Shown here one piece after another: positions 51,021-58,940 of a DNA stretch of 64,000 bases. The stretch is from Candidatus Howiella intestinavium (lineage in GTDB: Bacteria; Bacillota; Clostridia; Oscillospirales; Acutalibacteraceae). The DNA is taken from contig CAJFVX010000024.1 of NCBI GenBank assembly GCA_904420585.1, positions 78,387-142,386 on the forward strand, read 5' to 3'. The translations under genes and the position numbers were made by a program. The first letter of the stretch is position 1. Each line of letters starts with the position of its first letter. A model generated the notes under the pieces. It did no database searches. It was not told the DNA's origin and was given only the letters and a program-made list of their open reading frames with translations.

Positions 51021-52115
51021 TTAAACGTTAAACCGGAAAAGCACAACGTCCCCGTCCTGCATGACATACTCCTTGCCCTCGCTGCGTACAAGCCCCTTTT
51101 CCTTCGCAGCGGTCATGGAGCCGCAGGCCATAAGGTCGTCGTAGGCGATGACTTCAGCCCGGATAAATCCGCGCTCGAAATCGGAATGGATTTTTCCCGC
51201 CGCCTGGGGCGCCTTGGTGCCCTTGACGATGGTCCAGGCGCGTACCTCGGGCTGTCCGGCCGTCAGATAGGAAATCAGGCCCAGCAGGGAATAGCAGGTC
51301 TGAATCAGGCGGTCAAGACCGGAACGGTCCAATCCCAGATCCGATAGGAAGACGGCCTTTTCCTCTGCATCCATGCCAGCAATTTCAGCCTCCAGCTCGG
51401 CGCAGATGGGCAGAGTCTGCGCCCCCTCCGCCGCCGCGATATCCTGCACCGCCCGGTAACGGGCATTGCCGTCCAGCCCTGCGGAAAAGTCGGATTCGCT
51501 CATGTTGCAGGCATAGATGACCGGTTTGGCGGACAAAAGGGACATAGAGCGCAGGATTTCGTCCTCTGTGTCGTCCCGCTCTGCCGAACGGGCGGGCTGG
51601 CCGCTTTCCAGATGGGCATACAGCCGCTTTAAAAAGTCCACCTCGCCCTGAAGAGACTTGTCCCCCTTGAGAGCCTTGGACGACTTGTCCAGGCGGCGCT
51701 GGACCGAATCCATGTCGGCGAAAATCAGTTCCAGGTTGATGGTTTCGATATCCCGGGCCGGGTCGATGGAGCCTTCCACGTGCACAATATCGTCGTTTTC
51801 AAAACAGCGAACCACATGTACCACCGCATCAACCTCGCGGATGTGAGAGAGGAATTTGTTGCCCAGTCCCTCCCCTTTGGAAGCGCCCTTTACCAGTCCC
51901 GCGATGTCTACAAATTCGATGACGGCAGGTGTGACCTTGACCGGGTTGTACATTTCGGCCAGCGCATCCAGGCGCGGGTCAGGTACGGCTACCACACCCA
52001 CATTGGGCTCAATGGTGCAGAAGGGGTAATTGGCCGACTGCGCCCCGGCATTGGTGATGGCGTTAAAAAGGGTGGATTTGCCCACATTGGGCAGGCCGAC
52101 GATTCCCAGTTTCAT
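51021..52115 (-). CDS. ychF: Ribosome-associated YchF/OLA1 family ATPase/GTPase
   Basis: 364 residues, standard length. The P-loop is '[15 protein letters not shown]', then '[28 protein letters not shown]'. The nucleotide specificity motif 'NMSE' replaces NKxD, so ATP is likely preferred. A coiled-coil insertion spans about 130-200, and the C-terminal TGS domain ends '[20 protein letters not shown]'. A universally conserved translation/stress factor. GGAGGAAA precedes the ATG; own promoter at 52183-52211. Confidence 0.95.
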   Translation of the reverse strand: MKLGIVGLPNVGKSTLFNAITNAGAQSANYPFCTIEPNVGVVAVPDPRLDALAEMYNPVKVTPAVIEFVDIAGLVKGASKGEGLGNKFLSHIREVDAVVHVVRCFENDDIVHVEGSIDPARDIETINLELIFADMDSVQRRLDKSSKALKGDKSLQGEVDFLKRLYAHLESGQPARSAERDDTEDEILRSMSLLSAKPVIYACNMSESDFSAGLDGNARYRAVQDIAAAEGAQTLPICAELEAEIAGMDAEEKAVFLSDLGLDRSGLDRLIQTCYSLLGLISYLTAGQPEVRAWTIVKGTKAPQAAGKIHSDFERGFIRAEVIAYDDLMACGSMTAAKEKGLVRSEGKEYVMQDGDVVLFRFNV

Positions 52116-52182
52116 CTTGTGTTTCCTCCTATAATACTGCCTTTCCTATTAAAAAGACAGATGCTGTATGCAGATGTATAAT

Positions 52183-52211
52183 ATTATACCGAACTTCTCC
52201 CGGCTTTACAA
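52183..52211 (-). promoter_or_regulatory. Promoter of ychF
   Basis: Minus strand: -35 TTGTAA (52206-52211), a 17-bp spacer and consensus -10 TATAAT (52183-52188), about 68 bases upstream of the start. Confidence 0.75.
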
Positions 52212-52265
52212 GCCCTTTCCCGCCCCGTGAATGGGAGGCGGATTTTGCGGCTTGCGGCTTTTGCC

Positions 52266-52294
52266 TTGACAGGCGCAGGTCGGGATGGTAGAGT
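52266..52294 (+). promoter_or_regulatory. Promoter of the 394-residue orphan gene
   Basis: A consensus -35 TTGACA (52266-52271), a 17-bp spacer and -10 TAGAGT (52289-52294) preceded by TGG, 47 bases before the start at 52341. Confidence 0.65.
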
Positions 52295-52340
52295 TAGATA
52301 AACTTTATTGCTGCTTGCATATATGGGAGACAAAGAAGAT

Positions 52341-53525
52341 ATGTTTTTAAATAAGGTGAAAATCTGGCTGCAAAATTTCCTGTACGTCCTTCGAAAGAGC
52401 GCTTTTACAGCCTGGAGATTCTGCAAGGCAAAATGCGGACAGGCTGCTGCGTATATAAAGAAAGTATATCATAAAATACCGGCCAGCAACCGGATTAAGG
52501 TGTCGGTGCTGGCGGTGTTCGGCGTTTTGATTCTGTTGATTGTGGCGCTGCTCTGCGTTCCGAACAGCATGGAAACCCTGCCGGAAGGCGTTACCCTGCA
52601 AAGCAGGAAAAAAGGGGAGAGTTATGCTTCTGCCGCAGGGGGCGTCCTGCCTGGTGCCTCTACCGGCTCCGGTTCCAATCCGTCCGGCGGCGGGGCAGAG
52701 ACGGGAAGCACCGGCAGCGGAAGTGTTTCCGCTGCTTCGGCGTCTGAGCCATGGCACCATACCAGCGATGCGGTGCCGCCTACCTTATCTGTACCGGATG
52801 CAGAACAACCGGCCGGCGGGGTAGCTTATACGCCTAGTATTGTGGAGAGCACCCGCTGGGAACAGATTATGACCTATCTGGACGTTTGCGAAAGTTTCCA
52901 GTTCGGCGATGCGGATAAGGAGCAGAAGCTGGCTGTAGGCGCCATGCAGATGGCCATTGCCAATTTTAATTATATATCTGTCAATGCCGAGCGAACCGAA
53001 TTCTGGATAGACGAATCTGTATTTGAAAATAACTACTACCTTTTGGCCGGCCAGTATTATCGCGGCAGTGAGATGGAAAATATCCAATGGCAGAACGGCA
53101 GTTACCGCTATACACTGGAAAGCCCGATTCCCACCAAGGCGGCGGCGGAGATCACCTCGGTATACAGAATGGAAAATGACATTTTCCGGGTGGAAGGCAT
53201 AGTGACGCGGGGCCTTGCAGATGAGGCAGGCAGCTACAGCCGGCAAATGACGGTTCTGCTGCAGCCGGCGAAGGGAGCATATAACCTGTATTTTGTTCTG
53301 GGATTGGACAATGCGGAAACGGCTTATACATCCTTACCGGAACTAACCGAATCTTCTGTCCCTTCGTCCGGAAGCGAGAGCGCCCCGGCGGCCGTATCCT
53401 CCGAAACTTCCCAGACGGTTTCTCCCGATGCATCTTCCTCTCTTTCTTCGGCAGAGAGCGAAAACCCATCCGCGGCTGAATCCCCTGCACAGCGGGCTGG
53501 GGAGGATGTAAGTACATCGGGCTGA
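52341..53525 (+). CDS. Single-pass membrane protein of unknown function with low-complexity linkers
   Basis: 394 residues. A basic cytoplasmic N-terminus of about 50 residues leads to one transmembrane helix (about 54-75, 'VSVLAVFGVLILLIVALLCV'). A Gly/Ser/Ala-rich linker (about 90-150) follows, then a globular part (155-325, with 'RWEQIMTYLDVCESFQFGDADKEQKLAVGAMQMA' and several Tyr-rich strands), and a Ser/Pro/Ala-rich tail to the end. The topology suggests an extracytoplasmic domain held off the membrane and perhaps glycosylated. I recognise no family. The ATG at 52341 has GGGAGA upstream. Confidence 0.7.
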   Translation: MFLNKVKIWLQNFLYVLRKSAFTAWRFCKAKCGQAAAYIKKVYHKIPASNRIKVSVLAVFGVLILLIVALLCVPNSMETLPEGVTLQSRKKGESYASAAGGVLPGASTGSGSNPSGGGAETGSTGSGSVSAASASEPWHHTSDAVPPTLSVPDAEQPAGGVAYTPSIVESTRWEQIMTYLDVCESFQFGDADKEQKLAVGAMQMAIANFNYISVNAERTEFWIDESVFENNYYLLAGQYYRGSEMENIQWQNGSYRYTLESPIPTKAAAEITSVYRMENDIFRVEGIVTRGLADEAGSYSRQMTVLLQPAKGAYNLYFVLGLDNAETAYTSLPELTESSVPSSGSESAPAAVSSETSQTVSPDASSSLSSAESENPSAAESPAQRAGEDVSTSG

Positions 53526-53614
53526 CCGGAGTATTCGTGAAATTGCGTCAGGGGATATTCATTATCCATACGATATCTCCTGCACACATGGTTTTGTAAA
53601 ATATTAAATTAGGC

Positions 53615-53643
53615 TTGAAAAAAGCGGAAAAATGAGATACACT
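53615..53643 (+). promoter_or_regulatory. Promoter of efp
   Basis: -35 TTGAAA (53615-53620), a 17-bp spacer and -10 TACACT (53638-53643). It leaves an untranslated leader of about 170 bases before efp, within which I see no clear terminator or ORF. Confidence 0.6.
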
Positions 53644-53822
53644 ATGATAAACGGATGGAGTATGTCCTCTGTCCATGGTAAGAGCGGCTTTTGTGAAAAG
53701 GCCCTGCCGCCGGGATTCGGAAGAAATCCCAGCTGCTTCGGTTTATCCACTGTGCGGAGCGGATATGCGGCCGATGTTGAAATTTAGCCGGGCACAGCGG
53801 CGGAATGGGTGAATGATAAACT

Positions 53823-54380
53823 ATGGTTAGCGCAGGAGATTTTCGCAACGGCGTGACCTTCGAAATGGATGGGAACGTCTATCAGATCGTGGAGTTTTTG
53901 CACGTAAAGCCCGGTAAGGGCGCCGCTTTCGTGCGGGCCAAGATCCGGAACGTAATCGCCGGATCGGTGACCGAGCGCACCTTCAATCCCAACGACAAAT
54001 TCCCCACCGCTTACATTGAGCGCAAGGAGATGGAGTATTCCTACGCCGACGGGGATCTGTACTACTTCATGGATCCCGAGACCTACGATATGGTGCCGGT
54101 GGGCAAGGACGAGCTGGGCGACAACTTCAAGTTCGTCAAGGAGAACATGGTATGTAAGATTTTGTCCTACAAGGGCAAGGTCTTCGGCGTGGAGCCCCCC
54201 ACCTTTGTGGAGCTGGAGGTCAGCCAGACCGATCCTGGCTTCAAGGGCGATACGGCTACCAACGCCACCAAGCCGGCCACGCTGGAAACCGGTGCGGAAA
54301 TCCGCGTGCCCCTGTTTATCAACGAGGGCGACAAGATCCGTATCGATACCCGCACGGGCGAGTATATGGAGCGCGCGTAA
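53823..54380 (+). CDS. efp: Translation elongation factor P
   Basis: 185 residues, three OB-like domains. It relieves ribosome stalling at polyproline. '[41 protein letters not shown]' includes the domain I tip loop 'KPGKGAAF' where the modifiable residue (Lys) sits. The signature '[57 protein letters not shown]' closes the protein. No modification enzyme gene is nearby. Confidence 0.97.
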   Translation: MVSAGDFRNGVTFEMDGNVYQIVEFLHVKPGKGAAFVRAKIRNVIAGSVTERTFNPNDKFPTAYIERKEMEYSYADGDLYYFMDPETYDMVPVGKDELGDNFKFVKENMVCKILSYKGKVFGVEPPTFVELEVSQTDPGFKGDTATNATKPATLETGAEIRVPLFINEGDKIRIDTRTGEYMERA

Positions 54381-54487
54381 GCCGGACCGGCTTGCGGCGG
54401 AATATACGCCGGATAAGGGCGGCCTAAATTCTGGCCGTGGGGCCGCCCATCATTTTTGCCGCAGCGGCCGCGGCGGAGGCAGCAGCC

Positions 54488-54925
54488 ATGACGATTACGG
54501 AAAAGGTTTCCTACATTAAGGGCCTGGCCGACGGCCTGGAACTGGATGAGAACAGCAAGCAGGATAAGCTGCTGAAGGCCATCATCGATGTACTGGATGA
54601 TATAGCCATGTCGGTGGCCGATCTGGAGGACGGCTATGACGAGCTGTGCGAGCAGATCGACGCGGTGGACGAGGACTTGTCCGACCTGGAAGAGGACTAC
54701 TACGGCGACGACGAGTGCGGCTGCCACGACCATGACGACGAAGACGAATATTACGAGGTGGAGTGCCCGGCCTGTCATGACGTCATCTGCCTGGATGAGG
54801 GCATGATCGAAGAAGGCGGCATCCAGTGCCCCAACTGCGGCACCGAACTGGAATTCGACTTTGCGGACGAGGATGAAGACGAGGCTGGCAAGGATGAAGC
54901 CGCCGAGGATAAGGACAAAGAATAA
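54488..54925 (+). CDS. Acidic CD1247-like protein with zinc ribbon
   Basis: 145 residues. The N-terminal helical hairpin ('MTITEKVSYIKGLADGLELDENSKQDKLLKAIIDVLDDIAMSVADLEDGYDELCEQIDAVDEDLSDLEED') matches the CD1247 N-terminal domain seen in Clostridia. Residues 95-125 form a zinc ribbon with CPAC...CPNC. The C-terminus is a run of Asp/Glu/Lys. GGAGG precedes the ATG at 54488. It follows efp by 107 bases. Function unknown. Confidence 0.85.
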   Translation: MTITEKVSYIKGLADGLELDENSKQDKLLKAIIDVLDDIAMSVADLEDGYDELCEQIDAVDEDLSDLEEDYYGDDECGCHDHDDEDEYYEVECPACHDVICLDEGMIEEGGIQCPNCGTELEFDFADEDEDEAGKDEAAEDKDKE

Positions 54926-54950
54926 TCCTTTCCCTTTCTGCTCAATGGTT

Positions 54951-54997
54951 CCCGCCCCGCTTTACCGGACAACGTAAGGCGGGACGGGATTTTTTTA
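54951..54997 (+). terminator. Terminator after the CD1247-like gene
   Basis: CCCGCCCCGC (54951-54960) pairs with GCGGGACGGG (54979-54988) with one mismatch, plus inner TTAC/GTAA pairs, and is followed by a seven-T run. Confidence 0.85.
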
Positions 54998-55037
54998 CTT
55001 TACAAGCGGCAATATGCAATATATAGAGGAGCATGGT

Positions 55038-55544
55038 ATGAAGCGTCTGGTTATCATCCACGGTCCCATGGGCGTGGGAAAGAGCGCTGTATGCCGGGAA
55101 CTGCTGGCCCGGACGGAGCGGTCGGTTTACCTGGACGGAGATTGGTGCTGGAATATGCACCCTTTTGTCGTCAATGAAGAAAACAAGGCCATGGTACTGC
55201 AAAATATCCGGTTCCTGCTGCGGTCCTTTCTGCAAAACAGCGGTTTGCAGACGGTTATCTTCTGCTGGGTGATGCAGGATATGTCTATCCTGCAATCGGT
55301 TTTGGAAGGGGTATCCCAGCTGGCCAAAGAGGTGTATGTCTTTACCCTGACGGCGGAACCGTCAAATCTGCGGGCGCGGCTGGAAAAGGATATCCGGGCG
55401 GGCCTGCGGGATGCGGGAAGCCTGGACCGGGCTCTGGCATATCTGCCTCTTTATGCAAATATGCCTACCGTGCATTTATCTACGGATGACCGAAGCCCGG
55501 CTGCCGCAGCGGAAGAAATCGCCGGGAGAATAGGCTTGGAATAG
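55038..55544 (+). CDS. P-loop nucleotide kinase-like protein
   Basis: 168 residues. Walker A is 'VIIHGPMGVGKSAVCREL' (residues 4-21), then 'VYLDGDWCWNMHPFVVNEENKAMVLQNI' and 'TVIFCWVMQD' (Walker B-like), and a late 'LTAEPSNLRARLEKDIRAG' Arg-containing helix. This is the arrangement of AAA_33/shikimate-kinase-like small kinases, whose substrates vary. Eighteen bases upstream of the PAP2 gene, so probably co-transcribed. GAGGAG precedes the ATG. Confidence 0.75.
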   Translation: MKRLVIIHGPMGVGKSAVCRELLARTERSVYLDGDWCWNMHPFVVNEENKAMVLQNIRFLLRSFLQNSGLQTVIFCWVMQDMSILQSVLEGVSQLAKEVYVFTLTAEPSNLRARLEKDIRAGLRDAGSLDRALAYLPLYANMPTVHLSTDDRSPAAAAEEIAGRIGLE

Positions 55545-55562
55545 TTTAAAAGGAGGCCCAGC

Positions 55563-56225
55563 ATGCATAAAAGCGAACGTATATGTATGATTGCTCTGCC
55601 TGTGGCAGCCGTCCTGCTGCTGGCGCTTATGGTGACGGGGGTCTTTGGCGGGGTGGAGACGGCGGCCTATGGGTTTGCCGCCTCTCTGCACAGTCCGGCA
55701 ATGACGGCTTTTATGCGGGTGATTACGGAATTGGGCGGCGCCATTCCCGTTATCCTGCTCTGTCTTGTGCTGCTGATTTGGCCGGCGGCGCGCTGGCGCT
55801 GCGGTATACCGGTTTCGGCCGCCGCTCTTCTTTCGGTCGTCTTGAACCAGATTTTAAAGCAGCTGGTGCAGCGTGCCCGGCCGGATGTGCTGCGATTGAG
55901 CCCGGCCGAAGGATATAGTTTTCCAAGCGGCCATTCCATGAACAACGCGGTGGTTTATCTGCTTCTGCTTTTCCTTCTCTGGCCCATCCTGCAAAAGGCG
56001 TGGCAGCGGGCCGCAGCAGCAATCGGCTTCTGCCTTTTGCCCCTGCTTGTCGGCTTTTCCCGGATGTACCTGGGCGTACACTACCTGGGGGACATCCTTT
56101 TCGGCTGGCTGCTGGGGGCCTGGATTGCGGTGCTTATATCCGTTCTTTGGCGGCGCTGCGGGGAGCGGATTCATGCACGCGCAGCGGCTGCTTGGCAGCG
56201 GCATGTAAAAAAACAAAAAAAATAA
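55563..56225 (+). CDS. PAP2-family membrane phosphatase
   Basis: 220 residues with about six helices. All three active-site motifs are present: KX6RP in 'KQLVQRARP' (near 100), 'PSGH' in 'YSFPSGHSMNNAVV' (near 122), and SRX5HX3D in 'FSRMYLGVHYLGDIL' (near 165). It is likely to hydrolyse a lipid phosphate such as undecaprenyl pyrophosphate or phosphatidylglycerophosphate outside the membrane. AAAGGAGG precedes the ATG. The C-terminus is basic. Confidence 0.92.
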   Translation: MHKSERICMIALPVAAVLLLALMVTGVFGGVETAAYGFAASLHSPAMTAFMRVITELGGAIPVILLCLVLLIWPAARWRCGIPVSAAALLSVVLNQILKQLVQRARPDVLRLSPAEGYSFPSGHSMNNAVVYLLLLFLLWPILQKAWQRAAAAIGFCLLPLLVGFSRMYLGVHYLGDILFGWLLGAWIAVLISVLWRRCGERIHARAAAAWQRHVKKQKK

Positions 56226-56235
56226 GAAAAAATGC

Positions 56236-56264
56236 TTGCAAAATCCTCTGGTATGTGGTAATAT
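56236..56264 (+). promoter_or_regulatory. Promoter of tRNA-Pro
   Basis: -35 TTGCAA (56236-56241) with -10 TAATAT (56259-56264) at 17 bp; an overlapping TATAAT at 56262-56267 gives 20 bp. It lies 10 bases before the tRNA. Confidence 0.6.
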
Positions 56265-56275
56265 AATGTTCGTCG

Positions 56276-56353
56276 TCCGGGTGTGGCTCAGCTTGGTAGA
56301 GCGCTTGACTGGGGGTCAAGAGGCCGTGAGTTCAAATCTCGCCACTCGGACCA
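56276..56353 (+). tRNA. tRNA-Pro (anticodon GGG)
   Basis: 78 bases with encoded CCA. The acceptor TCCGGGT/ACTCGGA has one G:T pair; the D arm has GGCTCAGCTTGGTAGAGC; the anticodon stem is CTTGA/TCAAG with loop CTGGGGG (anticodon GGG); the T arm has GAGTTCAAATCTC. Confidence 0.97.
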
Positions 56354-56354
56354 G

Positions 56355-56392
56355 AACCTGCGGTGGATATTTTCACACCGCAGGTTTTTTGC
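56355..56392 (+). terminator. Terminator after tRNA-Pro
   Basis: A perfect 11-bp stem AACCTGCGGTG/CACCGCAGGTT (56355-56365 with 56376-56386) and a T-run, directly after the CCA. Confidence 0.93.
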
Positions 56393-56507
56393 TGTTCTCC
56401 TATCCTATTCGTCCCAATAAAATCCGGATACCGCTCCGCACGCCGGGAATGGTGTCCGGATTCTGTTTTTCCTGTGCCATGTTCTGTTATGGTAAAGGAG
56501 GATATAG

Positions 56508-57239
56508 ATGAAACTATATAAACAGGCAGAATTGTCCAGGCTGTATGCAAATATTTTTGAGACGGGATATGCCAAAATCATGGAAGGCGGAAGCGTAGAT
56601 CCTTTGGCAGCTCTCCCGGATGCGGATGACAGGATGGCGGTGGCTCTGGTAATCCGCATCCCCGCCGAAATACGCAATAGGATTTTAGGCGGTATGCAGC
56701 CGCTCCGGTCGGAAATGCCGGAACTATACTATTATCCCGGCGAAGACATGCATATCACCCTTTTGGAAATCCTGCGCGGCAGGAAAGGCCTGCGCAGGCC
56801 GGACGCGGGCCAAACGGAACAATATACGGCGTGTATTAAGGCGGCCCTTAGGGGAAATCCGCCCTTTTCCGTTTGTATGCAGGGCTTGACTGCCAGCGAC
56901 GGTGCGATGATGGTAAAAGGCTTTTATGAGGAGCCGCTGGCAAGGATACGAAGGGGTCTGCGGGCCGTCCTGCGGGAAAAAGGCGTCTTTTTTGAGGAGA
57001 GGTACGAAACCTGTTCCTGCCATATAACCGTGGCGCGTTTCTCTCAGAAAATATCCGACCCGGACCGGTTTATCAAGTTTTTGGAAGAAAATGCCGAAAC
57101 GGCTTGGGGCAGTTGGACGGTTGAATCGCTGGAACTTACCTACCATAATTGGTACGATTCCAAAAAAGAAACTCTCGAAACCTTTACTTTAACCGGAAAT
57201 TCTAAAGGGAAAGGGATAGGAAAGACGTATGGCATTTGA
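56508..57239 (+). CDS. 2H phosphoesterase superfamily protein (2'-5' RNA ligase-like)
   Basis: 243 residues with two HxT motifs, the mark of 2H phosphoesterases: 'MHITLLEIL' near residue 84 and 'CHITVARFSQ' near 172, each at the end of a beta strand of the two-lobed fold. Such enzymes cleave or form 2'-5' or cyclic phosphodiester bonds in RNA or nucleotides; the substrate here is unknown. AAAGGAGG precedes the ATG. It overlaps the acetyltransferase gene by 11 bases, so the two proteins are made together. Confidence 0.85.
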   Translation: MKLYKQAELSRLYANIFETGYAKIMEGGSVDPLAALPDADDRMAVALVIRIPAEIRNRILGGMQPLRSEMPELYYYPGEDMHITLLEILRGRKGLRRPDAGQTEQYTACIKAALRGNPPFSVCMQGLTASDGAMMVKGFYEEPLARIRRGLRAVLREKGVFFEERYETCSCHITVARFSQKISDPDRFIKFLEENAETAWGSWTVESLELTYHNWYDSKKETLETFTLTGNSKGKGIGKTYGI

Positions 57240-57939
57240 TTTCATCGACCTGGAATACTGGGAGCGCAGAGAGCATTACGAACATTTTATCAAAGAAATC
57301 GCATGCGGCTATTCTATGACCGTTCATTTGGATATTACCAATCTGGCCGGATACCGGCTCTATCCTGCGATGATTTGGCTGCTGACAGATACGGTAAACC
57401 GTTTTCCCGAATTCCGTACGGCCCTGACGGCCGAAGGGCTGGGGATATATGATAAAATGCATCCCGCCTATACGATTTTTAACCGGCAGAAAAAGACCTT
57501 CTCCGGTATATGGACGGCGTTTGAAGAAAACTATTTTTCTTTTTTACAGGCCTACGAAGCTGATACTGCCGCCTATGCTTCTTCCACCCGCTATGCGCCG
57601 AAGCCGGGCAGGCCTGCCAATTCTTTCGATATATCCATGATACCGTGGGTTACATTTACCTCCTTTCATCTCCATATTTTTGACGACGGCAAATATCTTC
57701 TTCCCATTTTTACATTGGGAAAGGCCTTCGAGGATTCTGGTCGGCGGATACTGCCCATGGCCATACAGGTTCATCATGCTGTATGCGACGGATATCACGC
57801 CGGCATGTTTGTCGAGACCCTGCAAGAAAATATCCATGGGTTTAACGTGAAATGGAAAAGGGGCGATAGTTTCTTCCCGGATTCTTTCCGGCTTGGGCGG
57901 GATGAATATGGGCATTTTCCGTCCTCGTCCCGGGCATAA
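57229..57939 (+). CDS. cat: Chloramphenicol acetyltransferase-like protein
   Basis: 236 residues of the classical CAT fold, cytoplasmic, normally a trimer. It opens 'MAFDFIDLEYWERREHYEHFI', as in type A enzymes. The catalytic His lies in 'IQVHHAVCDGYHAGMF' (HHxxxDG) and the mid-protein strand 'PWVTFTSFHLHI' corresponds to the conserved substrate-pocket segment. It transfers acetyl from acetyl-CoA to a hydroxyl, in characterised members that of chloramphenicol. All key residues I can identify are present, but drug resistance is not proven. Tight coupling to a 2H phosphoesterase is unusual for a resistance gene and suggests a resident role. Confidence 0.85.
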   Translation: MAFDFIDLEYWERREHYEHFIKEIACGYSMTVHLDITNLAGYRLYPAMIWLLTDTVNRFPEFRTALTAEGLGIYDKMHPAYTIFNRQKKTFSGIWTAFEENYFSFLQAYEADTAAYASSTRYAPKPGRPANSFDISMIPWVTFTSFHLHIFDDGKYLLPIFTLGKAFEDSGRRILPMAIQVHHAVCDGYHAGMFVETLQENIHGFNVKWKRGDSFFPDSFRLGRDEYGHFPSSSRA

Positions 57940-58034
57940 GGATAGCGGCAAAGGGAACTTTTAAAGATATCGCCAAGCGCTTCATCAATCTGCAGGAGCG
58001 GCTGGCTGCGGATATACGCGGTTTTCTAAAAAAG

Positions 58035-58090
58035 AAAAGGAAGGGCGTCCGGTTTACCAAGCGGAAAAACCGGGCGCCCTTCCTTTTGGT
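58035..58090 (+). terminator. Terminator after the cat gene
   Basis: A long stem (58035-58055 with 58067-58087), AAAAGGAAGGGCG pairing with CGCCCTTCCTTTT plus inner CCGGTTT/AAACCGG, and a T-rich 3' arm. The 95 bases between the stop codon and the stem read as an unstarted open frame (see findings). Confidence 0.85.
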
Positions 58091-58096
58091 TGTTTA

Positions 58097-58129
58097 GCCG
58101 CCGGCACAGGTTCCCCATGCGCCGGCGGC
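58097..58129. other. GC-rich inverted repeat downstream of the Cys-rich gene
   Basis: GCCGCCGGC (58097-58105) and GCCGGCGGC (58121-58129) form a 9-bp perfect stem with a 15-base loop and no T-run on the minus strand; it may protect or weakly terminate the mini-protein mRNA. The rest of 58130-58205 is GC-rich without a gene. Confidence 0.4.
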
Positions 58130-58205
58130 CGCGGAGACGGCCGGTCGATCCCCGGCCGCTGCCGGGCCCCTGCTTTACGGCAAGGACCCGGCGCGGGGTG
58201 CCGGA

Positions 58206-58358
58206 CTAGCAGCAGCAGTCGTCATTGCGAGCCGAACCGCAGCCGCAGCCGCAACCGTCGTTGCTGTAAGTGCTGCCGCCGCAGTTGCAGCAGAGTAACA
58301 GGACAACGAGGATCAGAACCCAGGTGCAGCTATTGCCGCCAAACAAGGTGTTGCACAT
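58206..58358 (-). CDS. Cysteine-rich mini-protein (50 residues)
   Basis: ATG at 58358 with an ideal AAAGGAGG site upstream on the minus strand. The protein has a hydrophobic core ('TWVLILVVLLLCCNCGG', residues 12-28) and eleven cysteines: Cys2, 11, 23, 24, 26, 36, 38, 40 and a terminal triple Cys48-50, with a CGCGCG run at 36-41. It could be a small membrane or secreted peptide, a metal binder or a disulfide-rich surface peptide. I know of similar unnamed Cys-rich small proteins in gut Clostridia but no function. A GC-rich inverted repeat lies at 58097-58129. Confidence 0.75.
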   Translation of the reverse strand: MCNTLFGGNSCTWVLILVVLLLCCNCGGSTYSNDGCGCGCGSARNDDCCC

Positions 58359-58617
58359 GCCGTTTTTCCTCCTTTCGTGCCTTCATCAACAGTCTATGGC
58401 GTACCCGGCCGATTGGTTACAAAAGATGCTAAGCCCTTTCGAAAGTCTTGCCGCCCGCGCCGGTAAATCCGGCGATACAGGGTGCGAAATCGCCTGGCAA
58501 AAAGCAGAAGGCATATTTTCAGGGCCATAAGAAAAAATAAACAGGGAAGATGGATAGGTCCTGCGGCTGGTATCTTTTTCTACCGCCGTCCATATATTGA
58601 AAGGAAGGTGCATCCGC

Positions 58618-58803
58618 ATGCCCCAACGGTTCGGTTCCAAATTCGGTATCTATTATGAAGACGCGGATCAGGAGATCGCCGAGGAATTGGTCCCCGATCC
58701 TTTTTCGGAAGAACCCCACAGCCTGCCCCACCGGGGAAGAGGCCGGCCCGCCCATGGGATAAAACCCCCGCTGCCGGAGCATAAAGATCACAATCAGATT
58801 TAA
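58618..58803 (+). CDS. Small hypothetical protein, Pro/Glu-rich
   Basis: 61 residues from ATG 58618, preceded by GGAAGG at good spacing. The first half is acidic ('YYEDADQEIAEELVPDPF'), the second basic and Pro/His-rich ('HSLPHRGRGRPAHGIKPPLPEHKDH'), probably disordered. No family is recognised. The 250 bases before it (58360-58610) contain no supported gene. It could be a chance ORF; the ribosome binding site and length support it moderately. Confidence 0.45.
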   Translation: MPQRFGSKFGIYYEDADQEIAEELVPDPFSEEPHSLPHRGRGRPAHGIKPPLPEHKDHNQI

Positions 58804-58846
58804 TTGTGAACAAATTGAAAAAAATATGCCCTGCCAATCAATTGGG

Positions 58847-58907
58847 TTTGACTTTGTCTGACTTTGTGCTATACTATTCCGTATAAAGGTCAGATAAAGT
58901 CAATTTT
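58847..58907 (+). promoter_or_regulatory. ctsR operon promoter with two CtsR boxes
   Basis: Two heptad-repeat boxes in opposite orientation: 58847-58865 (TTTGACTTTGTCTGACTTT) and 58887-58903 (GGTCAGATAAAGTCAA). They match the GGTCAAA-n3-GGTCAAA operator of CtsR. The -35 TTGACT (58848-58853) lies in the first box, with -10 TATACT at 58870-58875, so CtsR binding would block RNA polymerase. Confidence 0.88.
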
Positions 58908-58940
58908 ATATAACGCGAAAGCGGATAAAGAGGCGGAACC

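Noticed and set aside
58201..58300. Cysteine/GC-rich repeats considered as a CRISPR-like or low-complexity array
   Set aside because: The repeats are explained by Cys/Gly codons of the mini-protein; no regular spacer-repeat unit exists. No CRISPR array was seen anywhere in the window.
58386..58837. Overlapping minus-strand frames around the small Pro/Glu-rich ORF
   Set aside because: No ribosome binding sites and no conserved features; the plus-strand ORF at 58618 has the better start signal.
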